A DNA stretch of 64,000 nucleotides. It comes from DAOOVD01 sp035369845 (GTDB lineage Bacteria > Bacillota > Desulfotomaculia > Desulfotomaculales > Pelotomaculaceae). Below the pieces are notes generated by a model, which was not told where the DNA came from, searched no databases, and saw nothing but the letters and a program-made list of their open reading frames with translations. The stretch lies in the NCBI GenBank assembly GCA_035369845.1, contig DAOOVD010000001.1:1-64000 (forward strand). Reading direction: 5' to 3'. The translations under genes and the position numbers were made by a program. This document shows positions 52,012 to 60,710 of the stretch, in pieces; within the stretch, counting starts at the first letter, position 1; every line of letters begins with the position of its first letter.

Positions 52012-52497
52012 GTGTATTTCAATATAGCAGTGACGGTGTTAAGGTACATATTTTTGTTTTTTATGTTTCTTTTTATTTTCAGGCTGGTTAAGTGGATGGT
52101 TGATGATCTCAGGGAGACCGGCAAAAACCCCGCCGGTGCAAATTCGAGCCCCGCTTTTCCGCAGGCCGGGGCTGAAGCCGTACTGGCGGTTGTCGAAAGC
52201 TTTTCACCGGATTTGAAAAAGGGGGATAGCTTTGATATCCGTCGGGAAATTCTTATCGGAAGAAGCGGCAGGTGCGATATCGTAATAAAAGACTCGTTCA
52301 CTTCAACCGAGCACGCCCGGATTTTTGTCAAGGACGGCCAGTACTGGCTGGAGGACATGAAAAGCACCAACGGCACTTATTTGAACGGCGTGCGGTTGGT
52401 GCGGCCCGTGGCGCTGGCAAATAGAGATGAAATAAGAGCGGGAAGCGTTACTTTCCGGTTTGTGAGGTGGGGTCATGAGGTGGGCCAAGATTACTGA
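52012..52497 (+). CDS. FhaB-like protein: membrane helix plus FHA domain
   Basis: A 161-residue protein with an N-terminal membrane helix (about 5-28, VLRYIFLFFMFLFIFRLV) and a C-terminal FHA domain (about 75-155; ILIGRSGRCDIVI, STEHARIFV, KSTNGTYLNGVR). It is like FhaB/FipA of mycobacteria, which reads kinase phosphorylation at the division site. GTG 52012 fits AGGGTGGAG six bases upstream. It starts three bases after the FhaA-like stop and overlaps the phosphatase by 23 bases, so the genes are translationally coupled. Confidence 0.88.
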   Translation: MYFNIAVTVLRYIFLFFMFLFIFRLVKWMVDDLRETGKNPAGANSSPAFPQAGAEAVLAVVESFSPDLKKGDSFDIRREILIGRSGRCDIVIKDSFTSTEHARIFVKDGQYWLEDMKSTNGTYLNGVRLVRPVALANRDEIRAGSVTFRFVRWGHEVGQDY

Positions 52498-53188
52498 TGC
52501 GGGATTGTTGAGGGAGATGAACGAAGACAGCCTGTGCATCTCGCCGGAAAACGGTCTTTTTGCGGTGGCGGACGGGATGGGAGGCCACCGGGCGGGGGAG
52601 GTTGCCAGCAGAGTGGCCCTGCAGATCCTAGAGGACGAACTCTCAGAAAGGCTGAACAGAGGAGAAAAGCCGGAGCGTGCCCTGGTTGAGTCGGTACTGG
52701 AAGCCAACCGCCGCATATACGATCTTGCCGGCCAGAGCCCCGGCCTGGTAGGAATGGGCACTACGGTCACTGCCTGTTTGAACCGGAAGGACGAGGTTTT
52801 CGTGGCGCAGGTGGGGGACAGCCGGGCTTACCTGCTGCGGGGAAACACCATTGAAAAACTGACCGAAGATCATTCCCTCGTGCAGGAAATGGTGAAAAAC
52901 GGCGGCATTACCGAGGAACAGGCTTTCGATCACCCGCACCGGAACGTTCTGACCAGGGCGCTGGGGACGGTACCCTCTCTGGAGGTTGATCTTTACCAAG
53001 TTAAAGTCAATGCCGGCGATTTGATTTTGCTCTGCACCGACGGCCTTACCATGTATCTGCGGCAGGAAGACATCATCTCGACCGTAAACGCCTCCCCGGA
53101 CCCGGATACGGCGGTTAGGGCACTTTTGGAAAAAGCGCTGCGCGCCGGCGGCGCCGATAACGTTACCGTAATCCTGGTGGAATTCTGA
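52475..53188 (+). CDS. PP2C-family Ser/Thr phosphatase (Stp/PrpC)
   Basis: A 237-residue metal-dependent phosphatase that reverses the PASTA kinase encoded 3 kb downstream. PP2C motifs are RxxNED-like REMNEDS, VADGMGGH (metal Asp), TTVTACL, VGDSRAYLL, TEDHSLVQEMV, VLTRALG, LCTDGLT and GGADNVTVI. Length is typical for the bacterial type without a membrane anchor. ATG 52475 with GAGGTGGGG upstream; overlap of 23 bases with the FhaB-like gene. Confidence 0.95.
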   Translation: MRWAKITDAGLLREMNEDSLCISPENGLFAVADGMGGHRAGEVASRVALQILEDELSERLNRGEKPERALVESVLEANRRIYDLAGQSPGLVGMGTTVTACLNRKDEVFVAQVGDSRAYLLRGNTIEKLTEDHSLVQEMVKNGGITEEQAFDHPHRNVLTRALGTVPSLEVDLYQVKVNAGDLILLCTDGLTMYLRQEDIISTVNASPDPDTAVRALLEKALRAGGADNVTVILVEF

Positions 53189-53245
53189 CGGCGGACATGC
53201 TTAAAAAGAAATAGTTGCCCGTATTAAAAGTACGGAGGTTTTCAA

Positions 53246-54544
53246 ATGAGCTCCGGTAATGATGAAAGATTGGCGTCAAGAGCCAGAAAAACAGAGCGGA
53301 AACTGCTCTGTTTCGCAGGTATCTATGCAATAGCGGGGATGCTGGTGCTTTTTTTGGAGGGGCCGGGCGAATCCGGCAGGGTGGCTCTTTTTGCCGGAAT
53401 AGCCTCCGTTGCGGCATTTTTTCTTGTCAACATCTACTGGAGCTACGAGGGTTACAGGGCCGACTGCTTTTTACTGCCGGTTACCGCAGTGATTTCCACA
53501 ACAGGGCTGGTGTTTCTGTTCCGTATCGACCCCGCCTATGGTATCCGGCAGTTTGCCTGGCTGTTGATAGGCCTGCTGGCGCTGATTTTGACCACCCGCC
53601 TGCTGGTGGATTTCCGCTTTCTCGGCGATTACAAGTACATTTATGCAGTTGCGGGATTAATTGCGCTGCTCCTCCCCATTTTTTTCGGCAGGGAAATGGG
53701 AGGGGCCAAGAGTTGGCTTGACTTCGGGATATTTCACTTTCAGCCGTCGGAATTTGTAAAAATACTGCTGGTGCTTTTTCTCGCAAGTTTTCTGTCGGAG
53801 AACAGGGCGGTTCTCACCGCGGGGACCAGGAGCATTGGCTGGCTCTCGCTGCCCGGGCCCAAGGAATGGGTTCCCCTGGCGGCCATGTGGGGCATTTCCC
53901 TGCTGCTTCTCATTTTTCAGAGGGACCTGGGGACCGCCTTGATATACTTCGGGACGTTTTTGGCCATGGTGTATGTTACAACCTCACGCTTATTTTATGT
54001 TCTTTCCGGACTCGGTCTTTTTGTTGCGGGCGCGGCGGCCAGTTTTCACTTTTTTCAGCACGTCAGGGCGAGGGTTGAAATATGGCTGAACCCGTGGCCT
54101 TATATTGATACGAGCGGTTACCAGGTGACTCAGTCCCTTTTTGCCATCGGTTCGGGAGGCGTGCTGGGAACCGGCCTCGGACAGGGTTATCCGAAATTCA
54201 TCCCCCTCGTGCATACGGATTTCATTTTTTCAGCAATCTGCGAGGAAATGGGTTTTTTGGGGGCGGCCGGAGTTATGATATTGTTTATAGTCTTCATTTT
54301 TCGCGGAATCAAAATCGCCTTGAACAGCAGGGACGATTTTGAGGCGCTGGCGGCATCCGGGCTGACCGCACTTATGGGTTTACAGGCGTTTATCATAATT
54401 GCCGGGGTAACAAAGCTTCTTCCGTTGACGGGCGTTACCCTTCCCTTCATGAGCTACGGCGGCAGCTCGCTGGTGGCGAATTTCATCCTTTTCGGACTGT
54501 TGTCGAATATTTCCCACGAGGCGGAAAACAGTCATGAAAAATAA
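53246..54544 (+). CDS. RodA/FtsW/SpoVE-family peptidoglycan polymerase
   Basis: A 432-residue integral membrane protein with about ten helices. SEDS signature segments include GAKSWLDFGIFHFQPSEFVKI, LIFQRDLGTALI, TQSLFAIGSGGVLGTGLGQG and LTGVTLPFMSYGGSSL. SEDS proteins polymerise glycan strands with a partner class B PBP, here encoded by the next gene, which overlaps it by 11 bases. By position next to FHA genes and the PBP, it corresponds to RodA of Actinobacteria. The Asp of DLGTAL is a conserved polar residue. Confidence 0.94.
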   Translation: MSSGNDERLASRARKTERKLLCFAGIYAIAGMLVLFLEGPGESGRVALFAGIASVAAFFLVNIYWSYEGYRADCFLLPVTAVISTTGLVFLFRIDPAYGIRQFAWLLIGLLALILTTRLLVDFRFLGDYKYIYAVAGLIALLLPIFFGREMGGAKSWLDFGIFHFQPSEFVKILLVLFLASFLSENRAVLTAGTRSIGWLSLPGPKEWVPLAAMWGISLLLLIFQRDLGTALIYFGTFLAMVYVTTSRLFYVLSGLGLFVAGAAASFHFFQHVRARVEIWLNPWPYIDTSGYQVTQSLFAIGSGGVLGTGLGQGYPKFIPLVHTDFIFSAICEEMGFLGAAGVMILFIVFIFRGIKIALNSRDDFEALAASGLTALMGLQAFIIIAGVTKLLPLTGVTLPFMSYGGSSLVANFILFGLLSNISHEAENSHEK

Positions 54545-55928
54545 CATTTTAAGGCTTGGTTGCCTGCTGTTCGGGCTTTTCCTGGTCCTGACGGTGTACC
54601 TCGCCTACCTGCAGGTGTGGAAAGGGCCGGCTCTGGCCGCTAATTCGTACAACCGCCGCTTTCAGGAACAGGAAGCCCGGATCAGAAGAGGAACCATTTA
54701 CGATATTAAGGGAGCGGTTCTGGCCAGGACGGAGTTTTCCGACGGCAAGGGGAGGCGCATCTATCCCGAGGGAACACGTACGGCCCATATCGTCGGATAC
54801 GTATCCGAACGTTACGGCCGCTCCGGCCTTGAATCCTTCTGCGATCCGTATCTTTTGGGGATGGAAGGGCCTGACCGGGTCAGAAACAGGATAAACAACC
54901 TTTTGGGCAGGGAGCAGGCCGGCGGTGATGTTGTTCTTACCATAGATTCCGATCTGCAGGGTATGGCCGTGGAATTGCTGGGCGGACGGAGGGGGGCGGC
55001 GGTGCTTCTTGATCCCCGGACGGGAGCCGTTCGCGCTATTGTTTCCAGCCCGGGTTTCAACCCGAACTATCTGGAAGAAACCTGGCCCCGCCTGGTAAAT
55101 GACGAATCGGCCCCTTTAATGAACCGGGCCGCCCAGGGCGCTTATCCGCCGGGTTCGACATTCAAAATCGTTACGGCTGCCGGGGCGCTGGCAGGGAACC
55201 CCGGCGTTGCCGATATGACTTTTGATTGCGCCGGGTATATTGTGGCGGACGGGTACAAGCTTGACGACGTGGCCGCGCATGGGAAGGTGGACTTGAGGAA
55301 AGCGCTTGCTGTTTCGTGCAATTCGGCTTTTGCGCAACTCGGACTTAACCTGGGCGCGGAAGGTTTTTACCGTGCCGTCAAGGCATTCGGCATAAGAGAG
55401 CCGGCTGATCTCGGGATACCGGTGCGGGCCGGCACCCTCGCCCCCCCGGGTGAGATGACTCAAAGCGAATTGGCCAGCAGTGCCATCGGCCAGGGCCAGA
55501 TTCTCGTAAGTCCTCTGCAAATGGCGCTGGTTGCGGGGGCAATAGCCAACAAAGGCAAAATAATGAAGCCGTATCTGGTGGAGAGCGTGCGGGATTCTTG
55601 CGGTGGGACGATTCACAAGGCTGCAAGTCATGTCTGGCTTGACGCCGCCGCCCCGGATATTGCGGAAATAATAAAAGAAGGCATGGTGGACGCAGTCCGC
55701 AGCGGTACTGCCGGGGCGGCTTCCGTTGCGGGAGTTCAAATAGCCGGAAAGACGGGTTCCGCTCAAAATCCGCAGGGCATGGCACACGCCTGGTTTATCG
55801 GATTCGCCCCGGCTGACAGCCCCCGGCTGGCCGCGGCGGTAATCCTGGAAAACGCGGGTTCGGGCGGTGCGGTCGCTGCTCCCGTTGCGGGCAGGCTTCT
55901 GGCCTATGCTGTCTCCAGGGGGTACTGA
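54534..55928 (+). CDS. class B penicillin-binding protein (PbpA/FtsI-like transpeptidase)
   Basis: A 464-residue membrane-anchored D,D-transpeptidase. It has an N-terminal membrane helix (about 5-27) and a short dimerisation part (RRGTIYDIKGAVLA). The transpeptidase domain carries the nucleophile Ser208 in GSTFK, Ser261 in SCN and KTGS (406-409). Its short length without a large N-terminal domain resembles PbpA of Actinobacteria. It likely crosslinks glycan made by the SEDS partner upstream. ATG 54534 is inside the end of the RodA-like gene. Confidence 0.94.
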   Translation: MKNNILRLGCLLFGLFLVLTVYLAYLQVWKGPALAANSYNRRFQEQEARIRRGTIYDIKGAVLARTEFSDGKGRRIYPEGTRTAHIVGYVSERYGRSGLESFCDPYLLGMEGPDRVRNRINNLLGREQAGGDVVLTIDSDLQGMAVELLGGRRGAAVLLDPRTGAVRAIVSSPGFNPNYLEETWPRLVNDESAPLMNRAAQGAYPPGSTFKIVTAAGALAGNPGVADMTFDCAGYIVADGYKLDDVAAHGKVDLRKALAVSCNSAFAQLGLNLGAEGFYRAVKAFGIREPADLGIPVRAGTLAPPGEMTQSELASSAIGQGQILVSPLQMALVAGAIANKGKIMKPYLVESVRDSCGGTIHKAASHVWLDAAAPDIAEIIKEGMVDAVRSGTAGAASVAGVQIAGKTGSAQNPQGMAHAWFIGFAPADSPRLAAAVILENAGSGGAVAAPVAGRLLAYAVSRGY

Positions 55929-56084
55929 AAGGGTGCGGGAAGCGCAACGCAGGCACACGAAGCCAGAGCGAAAAAGAGGAGCAGGTTGAAGAAAAACGTT
56001 ACGCGGTATGCGCCTGAATGGAACAAAAACTGTTGATTGGTTACGGCGTTTGCAGTTTCGTAATACGGATAGGGGTGAAATTTA

Positions 56085-57944
56085 TTGATCGGGAAGCTTT
56101 TGGGGAACAGATATGAGATCCTGGAGCAGCTTGGCGGCGGCGGAATGGCTATAATTTACAAGGCGCGGGATACCTTTTTGAACCGGATGGTGACTGTCAA
56201 GGTTCTTCGCCCGGAGTATACGGGCGACGAGGATTTTGTAAGGAGGTTTCGCAGGGAGGCCCAGTCCGTTGCCAGCCTGTCCCACCCGAATATCGTCAGC
56301 ATTTATGATGTCGGGCGCGAATCTGATATCCATTACCTGGTTATGGAGTATGTTGAAGGCGACAACCTGAAAAACCTGATCAGGAGCCAGGGGACAATAC
56401 CGCCTGAACGGGCTGTCGAAATTGCGCGCGAGATAACTGAAGCTCTTCAGCATGCCCATGAGAATAATATTGTACACCGGGACGTGAAGCCGCAAAACAT
56501 CCTGATTACTAAAGGCGGCCGGGCGAAACTGACCGATTTCGGCATTGCCAGGGAGGCCACCAACGCCACTTTAACCCAGACCGATACAATTGTCGGTTCC
56601 GTTCACTACCTTTCCCCGGAGCAGGCGCGGGGTGAAACTGCCGGTCCGCGTTCCGACATCTATTCCCTCGGCATTGTTTTGTATGAAATGGTGACCGGAA
56701 AGCTTCCCTTTCAGGGAGACACTCCTATCGGAGTGGCTTTGAAACATATCCAGGAAAAACCCCCTAGTCCATCCGGCCTGAACCCCGCCGTGTCTTTGAG
56801 CCTGGAAAAGGTCATCAACAAGGCTATGGCGAAAATCCCGTCCGAACGTTATGCAACGGCGCGGGATATGGCGGCGGATTTGGGAGCGCCGGGCGGGGGG
56901 GCCGGATTGACCGGGGCCGTTCCCGTTGATGAATTTGCCACCAGGGTAATTCCCTCTTTCGGGTCCCCAGAGGAAGATCTGCACCCGCCGAGCGGGAAAA
57001 AGGCCGGCAAGCGCCGCTCCCCATGGCTGTGGACGGTTCTTGCGGTGATTGTGATGCTGATGGCCGGAGCGGCGGCCTTCCAGTATTACGTCAACGTACC
57101 CGAGGTAATAATGCCCGCCGTTGAAGGTTTGACGCTGGAAGATGCCCAGGCTGCCTTGCACGGGAAGGGGATAAAAAACATTCAGATTTCCCGGAACGCT
57201 CATCCCACTGTATCGGCCGGCAGGGTCATATCTCAGGACCCCCCTCCCGAAACCAAGGTTAAAGTAACGCGCAACGTGACTCTTTCAGTCAGCCTCGGGC
57301 CGGAATTTCGCAACGTTCCGGACGTTGTGGGCCTTACCGTCGGCGATGCGAAAATAAAGCTCAATCAAAACGACTTGAATGTTGCCGAGCCTTTACAGGA
57401 GAGATACAGCAACGAATATCCGCAGGGTGTCGTTATGGATCAGGATCCCAAACCCGGCACCAAACTTTTAAAAAGCTCGGGAGTCGTTTTGTCTGTAAGC
57501 AAGGGGCCGCAGCCTGCCGCGGTCAAAGTTCCGGATTTGATCGGGCTGACTGTGGACAGGGCTAGGGCGGAACTGGAAAAGGTAAAATTAAAACTGGACG
57601 GTAACGTTACCAGGGCAACCAGTACCGCTTACTTTGCCGGCCAGGTGATCGGCCAGAGTCCGGCAAAAGATACCGAGGTTCAGGAGGGAACGGCGGTTCA
57701 GGTCACCGTCAGCAACGGTCCCGGTCCCACCATGCGCCTGGCCAGGGTTGAAACGGGAGTGCCGGATGACGGCAAGGAACATGAGCTCAGAATTGTGGTG
57801 AAAGACGCAAAGGGAAGCAACGAGGCATACATCAATATTCATCAGCCGGGCGACAAGGTGGTCAGGGAAGTTGCCTATTACGGCAGAGCGACAATTCAGG
57901 TTTATATCGACAAGAAACTGGCGGGTGAGCAGTCTTTTGAATAG
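56085..57944 (+). CDS. PASTA-domain Ser/Thr protein kinase (PrkC/PknB type)
   Basis: A 619-residue membrane kinase. The cytoplasmic kinase domain (about 1-270) has the Gly loop LGGGGMAIIYKA, Lys39 in TVKVL, catalytic Asp133 in HRDVKPQN, DFG and the Thr-rich activation loop NATLTQTDTIVGS. One membrane helix (314-335) leads to three extracellular PASTA repeats (about 337-405, 408-477, 481-544), each starting with a VP-like motif, followed by a 75-residue C-terminal domain. PASTA repeats bind muropeptides or lipid II. TTG 56085 has AGGGGTGA upstream. The 156-base gap before it holds no gene. Confidence 0.96.
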   Translation: MIGKLLGNRYEILEQLGGGGMAIIYKARDTFLNRMVTVKVLRPEYTGDEDFVRRFRREAQSVASLSHPNIVSIYDVGRESDIHYLVMEYVEGDNLKNLIRSQGTIPPERAVEIAREITEALQHAHENNIVHRDVKPQNILITKGGRAKLTDFGIAREATNATLTQTDTIVGSVHYLSPEQARGETAGPRSDIYSLGIVLYEMVTGKLPFQGDTPIGVALKHIQEKPPSPSGLNPAVSLSLEKVINKAMAKIPSERYATARDMAADLGAPGGGAGLTGAVPVDEFATRVIPSFGSPEEDLHPPSGKKAGKRRSPWLWTVLAVIVMLMAGAAAFQYYVNVPEVIMPAVEGLTLEDAQAALHGKGIKNIQISRNAHPTVSAGRVISQDPPPETKVKVTRNVTLSVSLGPEFRNVPDVVGLTVGDAKIKLNQNDLNVAEPLQERYSNEYPQGVVMDQDPKPGTKLLKSSGVVLSVSKGPQPAAVKVPDLIGLTVDRARAELEKVKLKLDGNVTRATSTAYFAGQVIGQSPAKDTEVQEGTAVQVTVSNGPGPTMRLARVETGVPDDGKEHELRIVVKDAKGSNEAYINIHQPGDKVVREVAYYGRATIQVYIDKKLAGEQSFE

Positions 57945-58821
57945 CGGGGAAGGCCTTGTCGAGGGAATTGTGGTGAGAGCATACGGCGGCCGTTACTACG
58001 TGCTGAACGGCTGCCGGGAGTGGGAATGCTCGCTGCGGGGACGGTTTCGCCACGAGAAACAGGAGGTTCTGGTGGGCGACCGGGTAGGATTCAGACCCGG
58101 GCGCGGCAACACGGGTGTTATTGAAAAAGTTTTGCCGAGGCATTCGCGCCTTGCCCGTCCGCCGGTTGCCAATGTCGATCAGGCCGTAATTGTTTTTGCC
58201 GTCAGAGAACCGGAACCAAGCCCCGTGTTGCTCGACCGTTTCCTGATCATGGCTTCCATAAACAAGGTGGAACCGTTAATCTGCTTTAACAAGGTCGATC
58301 TTTCCGGCGACGGGCGTGTCGAACTCTTGCCGAGGTATCAAAAGAATTTCAGGGTTTTTTTGACCAGCGCCAAGACCGGACGTGGACTTGTACAGTTGAG
58401 TGAAACCCTGCGCGGGAAAGTTTCAGTTTTTGCCGGTCCTTCCGGTGTTGGAAAGTCGACTATTTTAAATGCGCTTTTTCCCGGTTTGAAATTAAAAACG
58501 GGCGAATTGAGTAAAAAAATAGGGAGAGGAAGACATACCACCCGGCACGTTGAATTGCTCCGGGTGCCTGAAGGAGGGCTGGTCGCAGACAGCCCGGGTT
58601 TTTCCACTATCGACTTGCCCGATATTGAGCCGGGGATGCTTGCCCATTATTTTCCGGAGTTTGACGAGTACAGCGGCAGGTGCCGTTTTGCAGGCTGCCT
58701 TCACTACAAGGAGCCGGGTTGCGCCGTTAAAGAGGCGGTTGAAGCCGGCGGGATTGACGGTGCCCGTTACGGGCAATACCTGGAGTTTCTGGAAGATCTG
58801 ATGAACAGGAGGAGATACTGA
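57937..58821 (+). CDS. rsgA: ribosome small-subunit-dependent GTPase A
   Basis: A 294-residue circularly permuted GTPase that matures the 30S subunit. It has the N-terminal OB-fold (EGIVVRAYGGRYYVLNG), G4 NKVD, then G1 GPSGVGKST, G2/G3 with DSPGF, and the C-terminal zinc knuckle CRFAGCLHYKEPGCAV. I prefer TTG 57937, with GGGTGAG seven bases upstream, giving an 8-base overlap with the kinase gene; GTG 57925 is also in frame. Kinase-rsgA-rpe is a conserved order in Firmicutes. Confidence 0.95.
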   Translation: MNSGEGLVEGIVVRAYGGRYYVLNGCREWECSLRGRFRHEKQEVLVGDRVGFRPGRGNTGVIEKVLPRHSRLARPPVANVDQAVIVFAVREPEPSPVLLDRFLIMASINKVEPLICFNKVDLSGDGRVELLPRYQKNFRVFLTSAKTGRGLVQLSETLRGKVSVFAGPSGVGKSTILNALFPGLKLKTGELSKKIGRGRHTTRHVELLRVPEGGLVADSPGFSTIDLPDIEPGMLAHYFPEFDEYSGRCRFAGCLHYKEPGCAVKEAVEAGGIDGARYGQYLEFLEDLMNRRRY

Positions 58822-59486
58822 TGATCAAGCTGGCGCCTTCAATCCTTTCCGCAAATTTCGCAGCTCTTCTGGACGACGTTAGGAAGGTGGAAAAAGCGGG
58901 TGCCCAATACCTCCACATAGATGTCATGGACGGGCACTTTGTTCCCAACATCACCATCGGCCCCCCGGTGATAAAGGCATTGCGGCAGGGAAGCGCGATG
59001 TGTTTTGACGTGCATCTGATGATTGAAAACCCCGAATTATACATAGGACAGTTCATTGACGCGGGAGCCGATCTGATTACTGTGCACGTGGAGTCTGCCA
59101 GGCACCTGCGCAGAACCCTGTGCGCGATCAAAGAAAAGGGCGCTTTGGCGGGAGTTGCGTTAAAACCGGCAACACCCCCCGCCGTTTTGGAATACATTCT
59201 ACCCGTGGTGGATCTGGTGCTGTTGATGACAGTCGACCCCGGTTTTGGAGGCCAGGACTTCATTCCCGAAGTTCTGCCCAAGATCCGGGCAGTGCGGGAG
59301 ATGATCGAAGGGCGCGGCATGAAGACGGAAATTCAGGTGGACGGAGGCATAAACCCTGCTACGGCGGCCGCGGTGGTAAAGGCCGGGGCAACCGTGCTGG
59401 TGGCCGGGTCGGCAATTTTCCGGAAGGATGATATTGCCGCTGCAATGAAAGGATTATTAAAGGCGGCGAAAGGTGGTGAGCAATAA
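58821..59486 (+). CDS. rpe: ribulose-phosphate 3-epimerase
   Basis: A 221-residue TIM-barrel enzyme that interconverts ribulose 5-phosphate and xylulose 5-phosphate. Metal ligands appear in LAPSILSANF, HIDVMDGHFVPNITIG, VHLMI and VDGGIN. ATG 58821 overlaps the rsgA stop by one base, and the stop overlaps the start of the following small gene by one base. Confidence 0.97.
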   Translation: MIKLAPSILSANFAALLDDVRKVEKAGAQYLHIDVMDGHFVPNITIGPPVIKALRQGSAMCFDVHLMIENPELYIGQFIDAGADLITVHVESARHLRRTLCAIKEKGALAGVALKPATPPAVLEYILPVVDLVLLMTVDPGFGGQDFIPEVLPKIRAVREMIEGRGMKTEIQVDGGINPATAAAVVKAGATVLVAGSAIFRKDDIAAAMKGLLKAAKGGEQ

Positions 59487-59608
59487 TGGCCGTTTGGAAA
59501 TGTGAAGAATGCGGAGCTCTGGCCGAAGCCCGTTGCAAGCCTGGAAAATGCAAAAAATGCGGCGCTTCGAAAGAGAAACTGGTAAAAGAGAAAGGAGAGA
59601 AAAGATAA
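59486..59608 (+). CDS. RCKP-type rubredoxin-like small protein
   Basis: A 40-residue protein. It contains two CxxC knuckles, WKCEECG (Cys6, Cys9) and KCKKCG (Cys22, Cys25), with the run RCKPGKC between, the hallmark of RCKP-type rubredoxin-like domains that bind zinc or iron. The C-terminal tail is Lys/Glu-rich. It starts in the stop codon of rpe (TAATG) with GGTGGTGAG upstream, so it is clearly translated with rpe. Similar proteins occur in anaerobic Clostridia; their role is unknown, and electron transfer or zinc-mediated protein contacts are both possible. Confidence 0.8.
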   Translation: MAVWKCEECGALAEARCKPGKCKKCGASKEKLVKEKGEKR

Positions 59609-59695
59609 GGGGTTTTGTGCCGGGCCGCCGGCGCAGTGGGTGTGCAAGGCATAAAAAACTGCAAAAATTACTGGAAAACAGGTGTTTTTGACAAT

Positions 59696-60106
59696 ATGGA
59701 AAACAACAATGCCCCGCTGCATATAGCACGCTACATTACCATAGCTATGGATTTGGCCGAGAGAATATCTAACGGCGACTACAAGGAAGGGCAAAAAATT
59801 TCAGGACGTTCCACCCTGGCAGGTTTGTATAACGTTTCACCCGAGACCGTAAGGCGCGCGCTTTCTTTGCTGCAGGAGGCGGGCGTGGTCATGGTCGTTC
59901 CCGGAAAGGGAGTGCTTGTCAACTCTTTGGATGCGGCGCGCGAATACCTGGCCGAGTCGGGTCAGTACAAAATAATCAAGGAAATGCAGGCTCACCTGTC
60001 CTCCCTTATTCAGGAAAGGAACAAATTGAACAGCGCCATCGAGCGTCTTACCGAGGAGTTGCTGGAATATGTATTGAGTCTTCTTTCGGCGAAACACAAG
60101 ATTTAG
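59696..60106 (+). CDS. GntR-family winged-helix regulator with coiled-coil tail
   Basis: A 136-residue protein. The N-terminal 75 residues form a GntR winged helix: ARYITIAMDLAERISNGDYKEGQKISGRSTLAGLYNVSPETVRRALSLL (broken here from 10 to 60) and the wing VVPGKGVLV. Instead of a ligand domain it has a short heptad region (about 95-130; EMQAHLSSLIQERNKLNSAIERLTEELL), probably for dimerising. This resembles regulators with truncated effector parts (YtrA-like). The target is unknown. ATG 59696 has a modest AGGTG upstream. It lies about 90 bases after the small RCKP gene. Confidence 0.8.
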   Translation: MENNNAPLHIARYITIAMDLAERISNGDYKEGQKISGRSTLAGLYNVSPETVRRALSLLQEAGVVMVVPGKGVLVNSLDAAREYLAESGQYKIIKEMQAHLSSLIQERNKLNSAIERLTEELLEYVLSLLSAKHKI

Positions 60107-60131
60107 CTTCAGTTCCGCCATAGGCATGCGT

Positions 60132-60461
60132 TTACATGAAACACACCACCGGCACGGCCGGGACGCATTTCCTCCAGTCGCAACTGTCGTCTGTGTCTAT
60201 GTAGTAATAATAGTCTATATAAGCCGGTTCCCTGTAAGGGAAGATCCCTTTCAGGCCCTGTATGTAACGGTCGAACAGCGTTTGTTCTTTTTTACCGCTG
60301 TGCAGTATAATCATCATGCCCGGGTTGAAACTGCTCGCCGGGCGGCTGTCCAGGCCGGATTTACCACCGGAAGCCGCTGAAGGACGGGGAGTTCCCGCCA
60401 ATATGGACAGGATAATTATTATTGCTGTTATTAAAGCAATAACAGTTTTCCTCATTTTCAT
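60132..60461 (-). CDS. small secreted or membrane-tethered protein of unknown function
   Basis: A reverse-strand reading frame of 109 residues. It begins with a signal-peptide-like N-terminus: basic MKMRK followed by a hydrophobic stretch TVIALITAIIIILSILAG, then TPRPSAASG, a plausible cleavage zone. The mature part ends with an aromatic run (IDYYYYIDTD) and three Cys. I recognise no family. GGGAG sits six bases before the ATG at 60461. It is convergent with the GntR gene and divergent from the sigma54 activator, with a 17-base palindrome between. Confidence 0.6.
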   Translation of the reverse strand: MKMRKTVIALITAIIIILSILAGTPRPSAASGGKSGLDSRPASSFNPGMMIILHSGKKEQTLFDRYIQGLKGIFPYREPAYIDYYYYIDTDDSCDWRKCVPAVPVVCFM

Positions 60462-60543
60462 TTTTGCTCCCGTTATGCTTTAATGCCCTGTTTTCCCCTT
60501 GTTATTCCATATCCCTTCCTTCTCACCTTTATTTTAACCATAG

Positions 60544-60560
60544 TGCTGTTATTAACAGCA
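60544..60560. promoter_or_regulatory. 17-base perfect palindrome, possible operator
   Basis: TGCTGTTATTAACAGCA is an exact palindrome with one central T, located in the AT-rich space between the divergent small secreted protein and the sigma54 activator. A near copy lacking one C (TGCTGTTATTAAAGCA) lies at 60423-60438 within the start of the secreted-protein gene. Confidence 0.5.
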
Positions 60561-60710
60561 ATATTTACATTTTACTATTTAATTTATATATTTTAGAATT
60601 TTCTTTAAAAAAACCTATTTTGGGCAATATGGGTTCGATTTTTGCTTATCTTTCAGGTAATAATCAGGCAGGTACCGTTGCAATTTTCTAATTTTGGAAG
60701 GTGGCTGACC

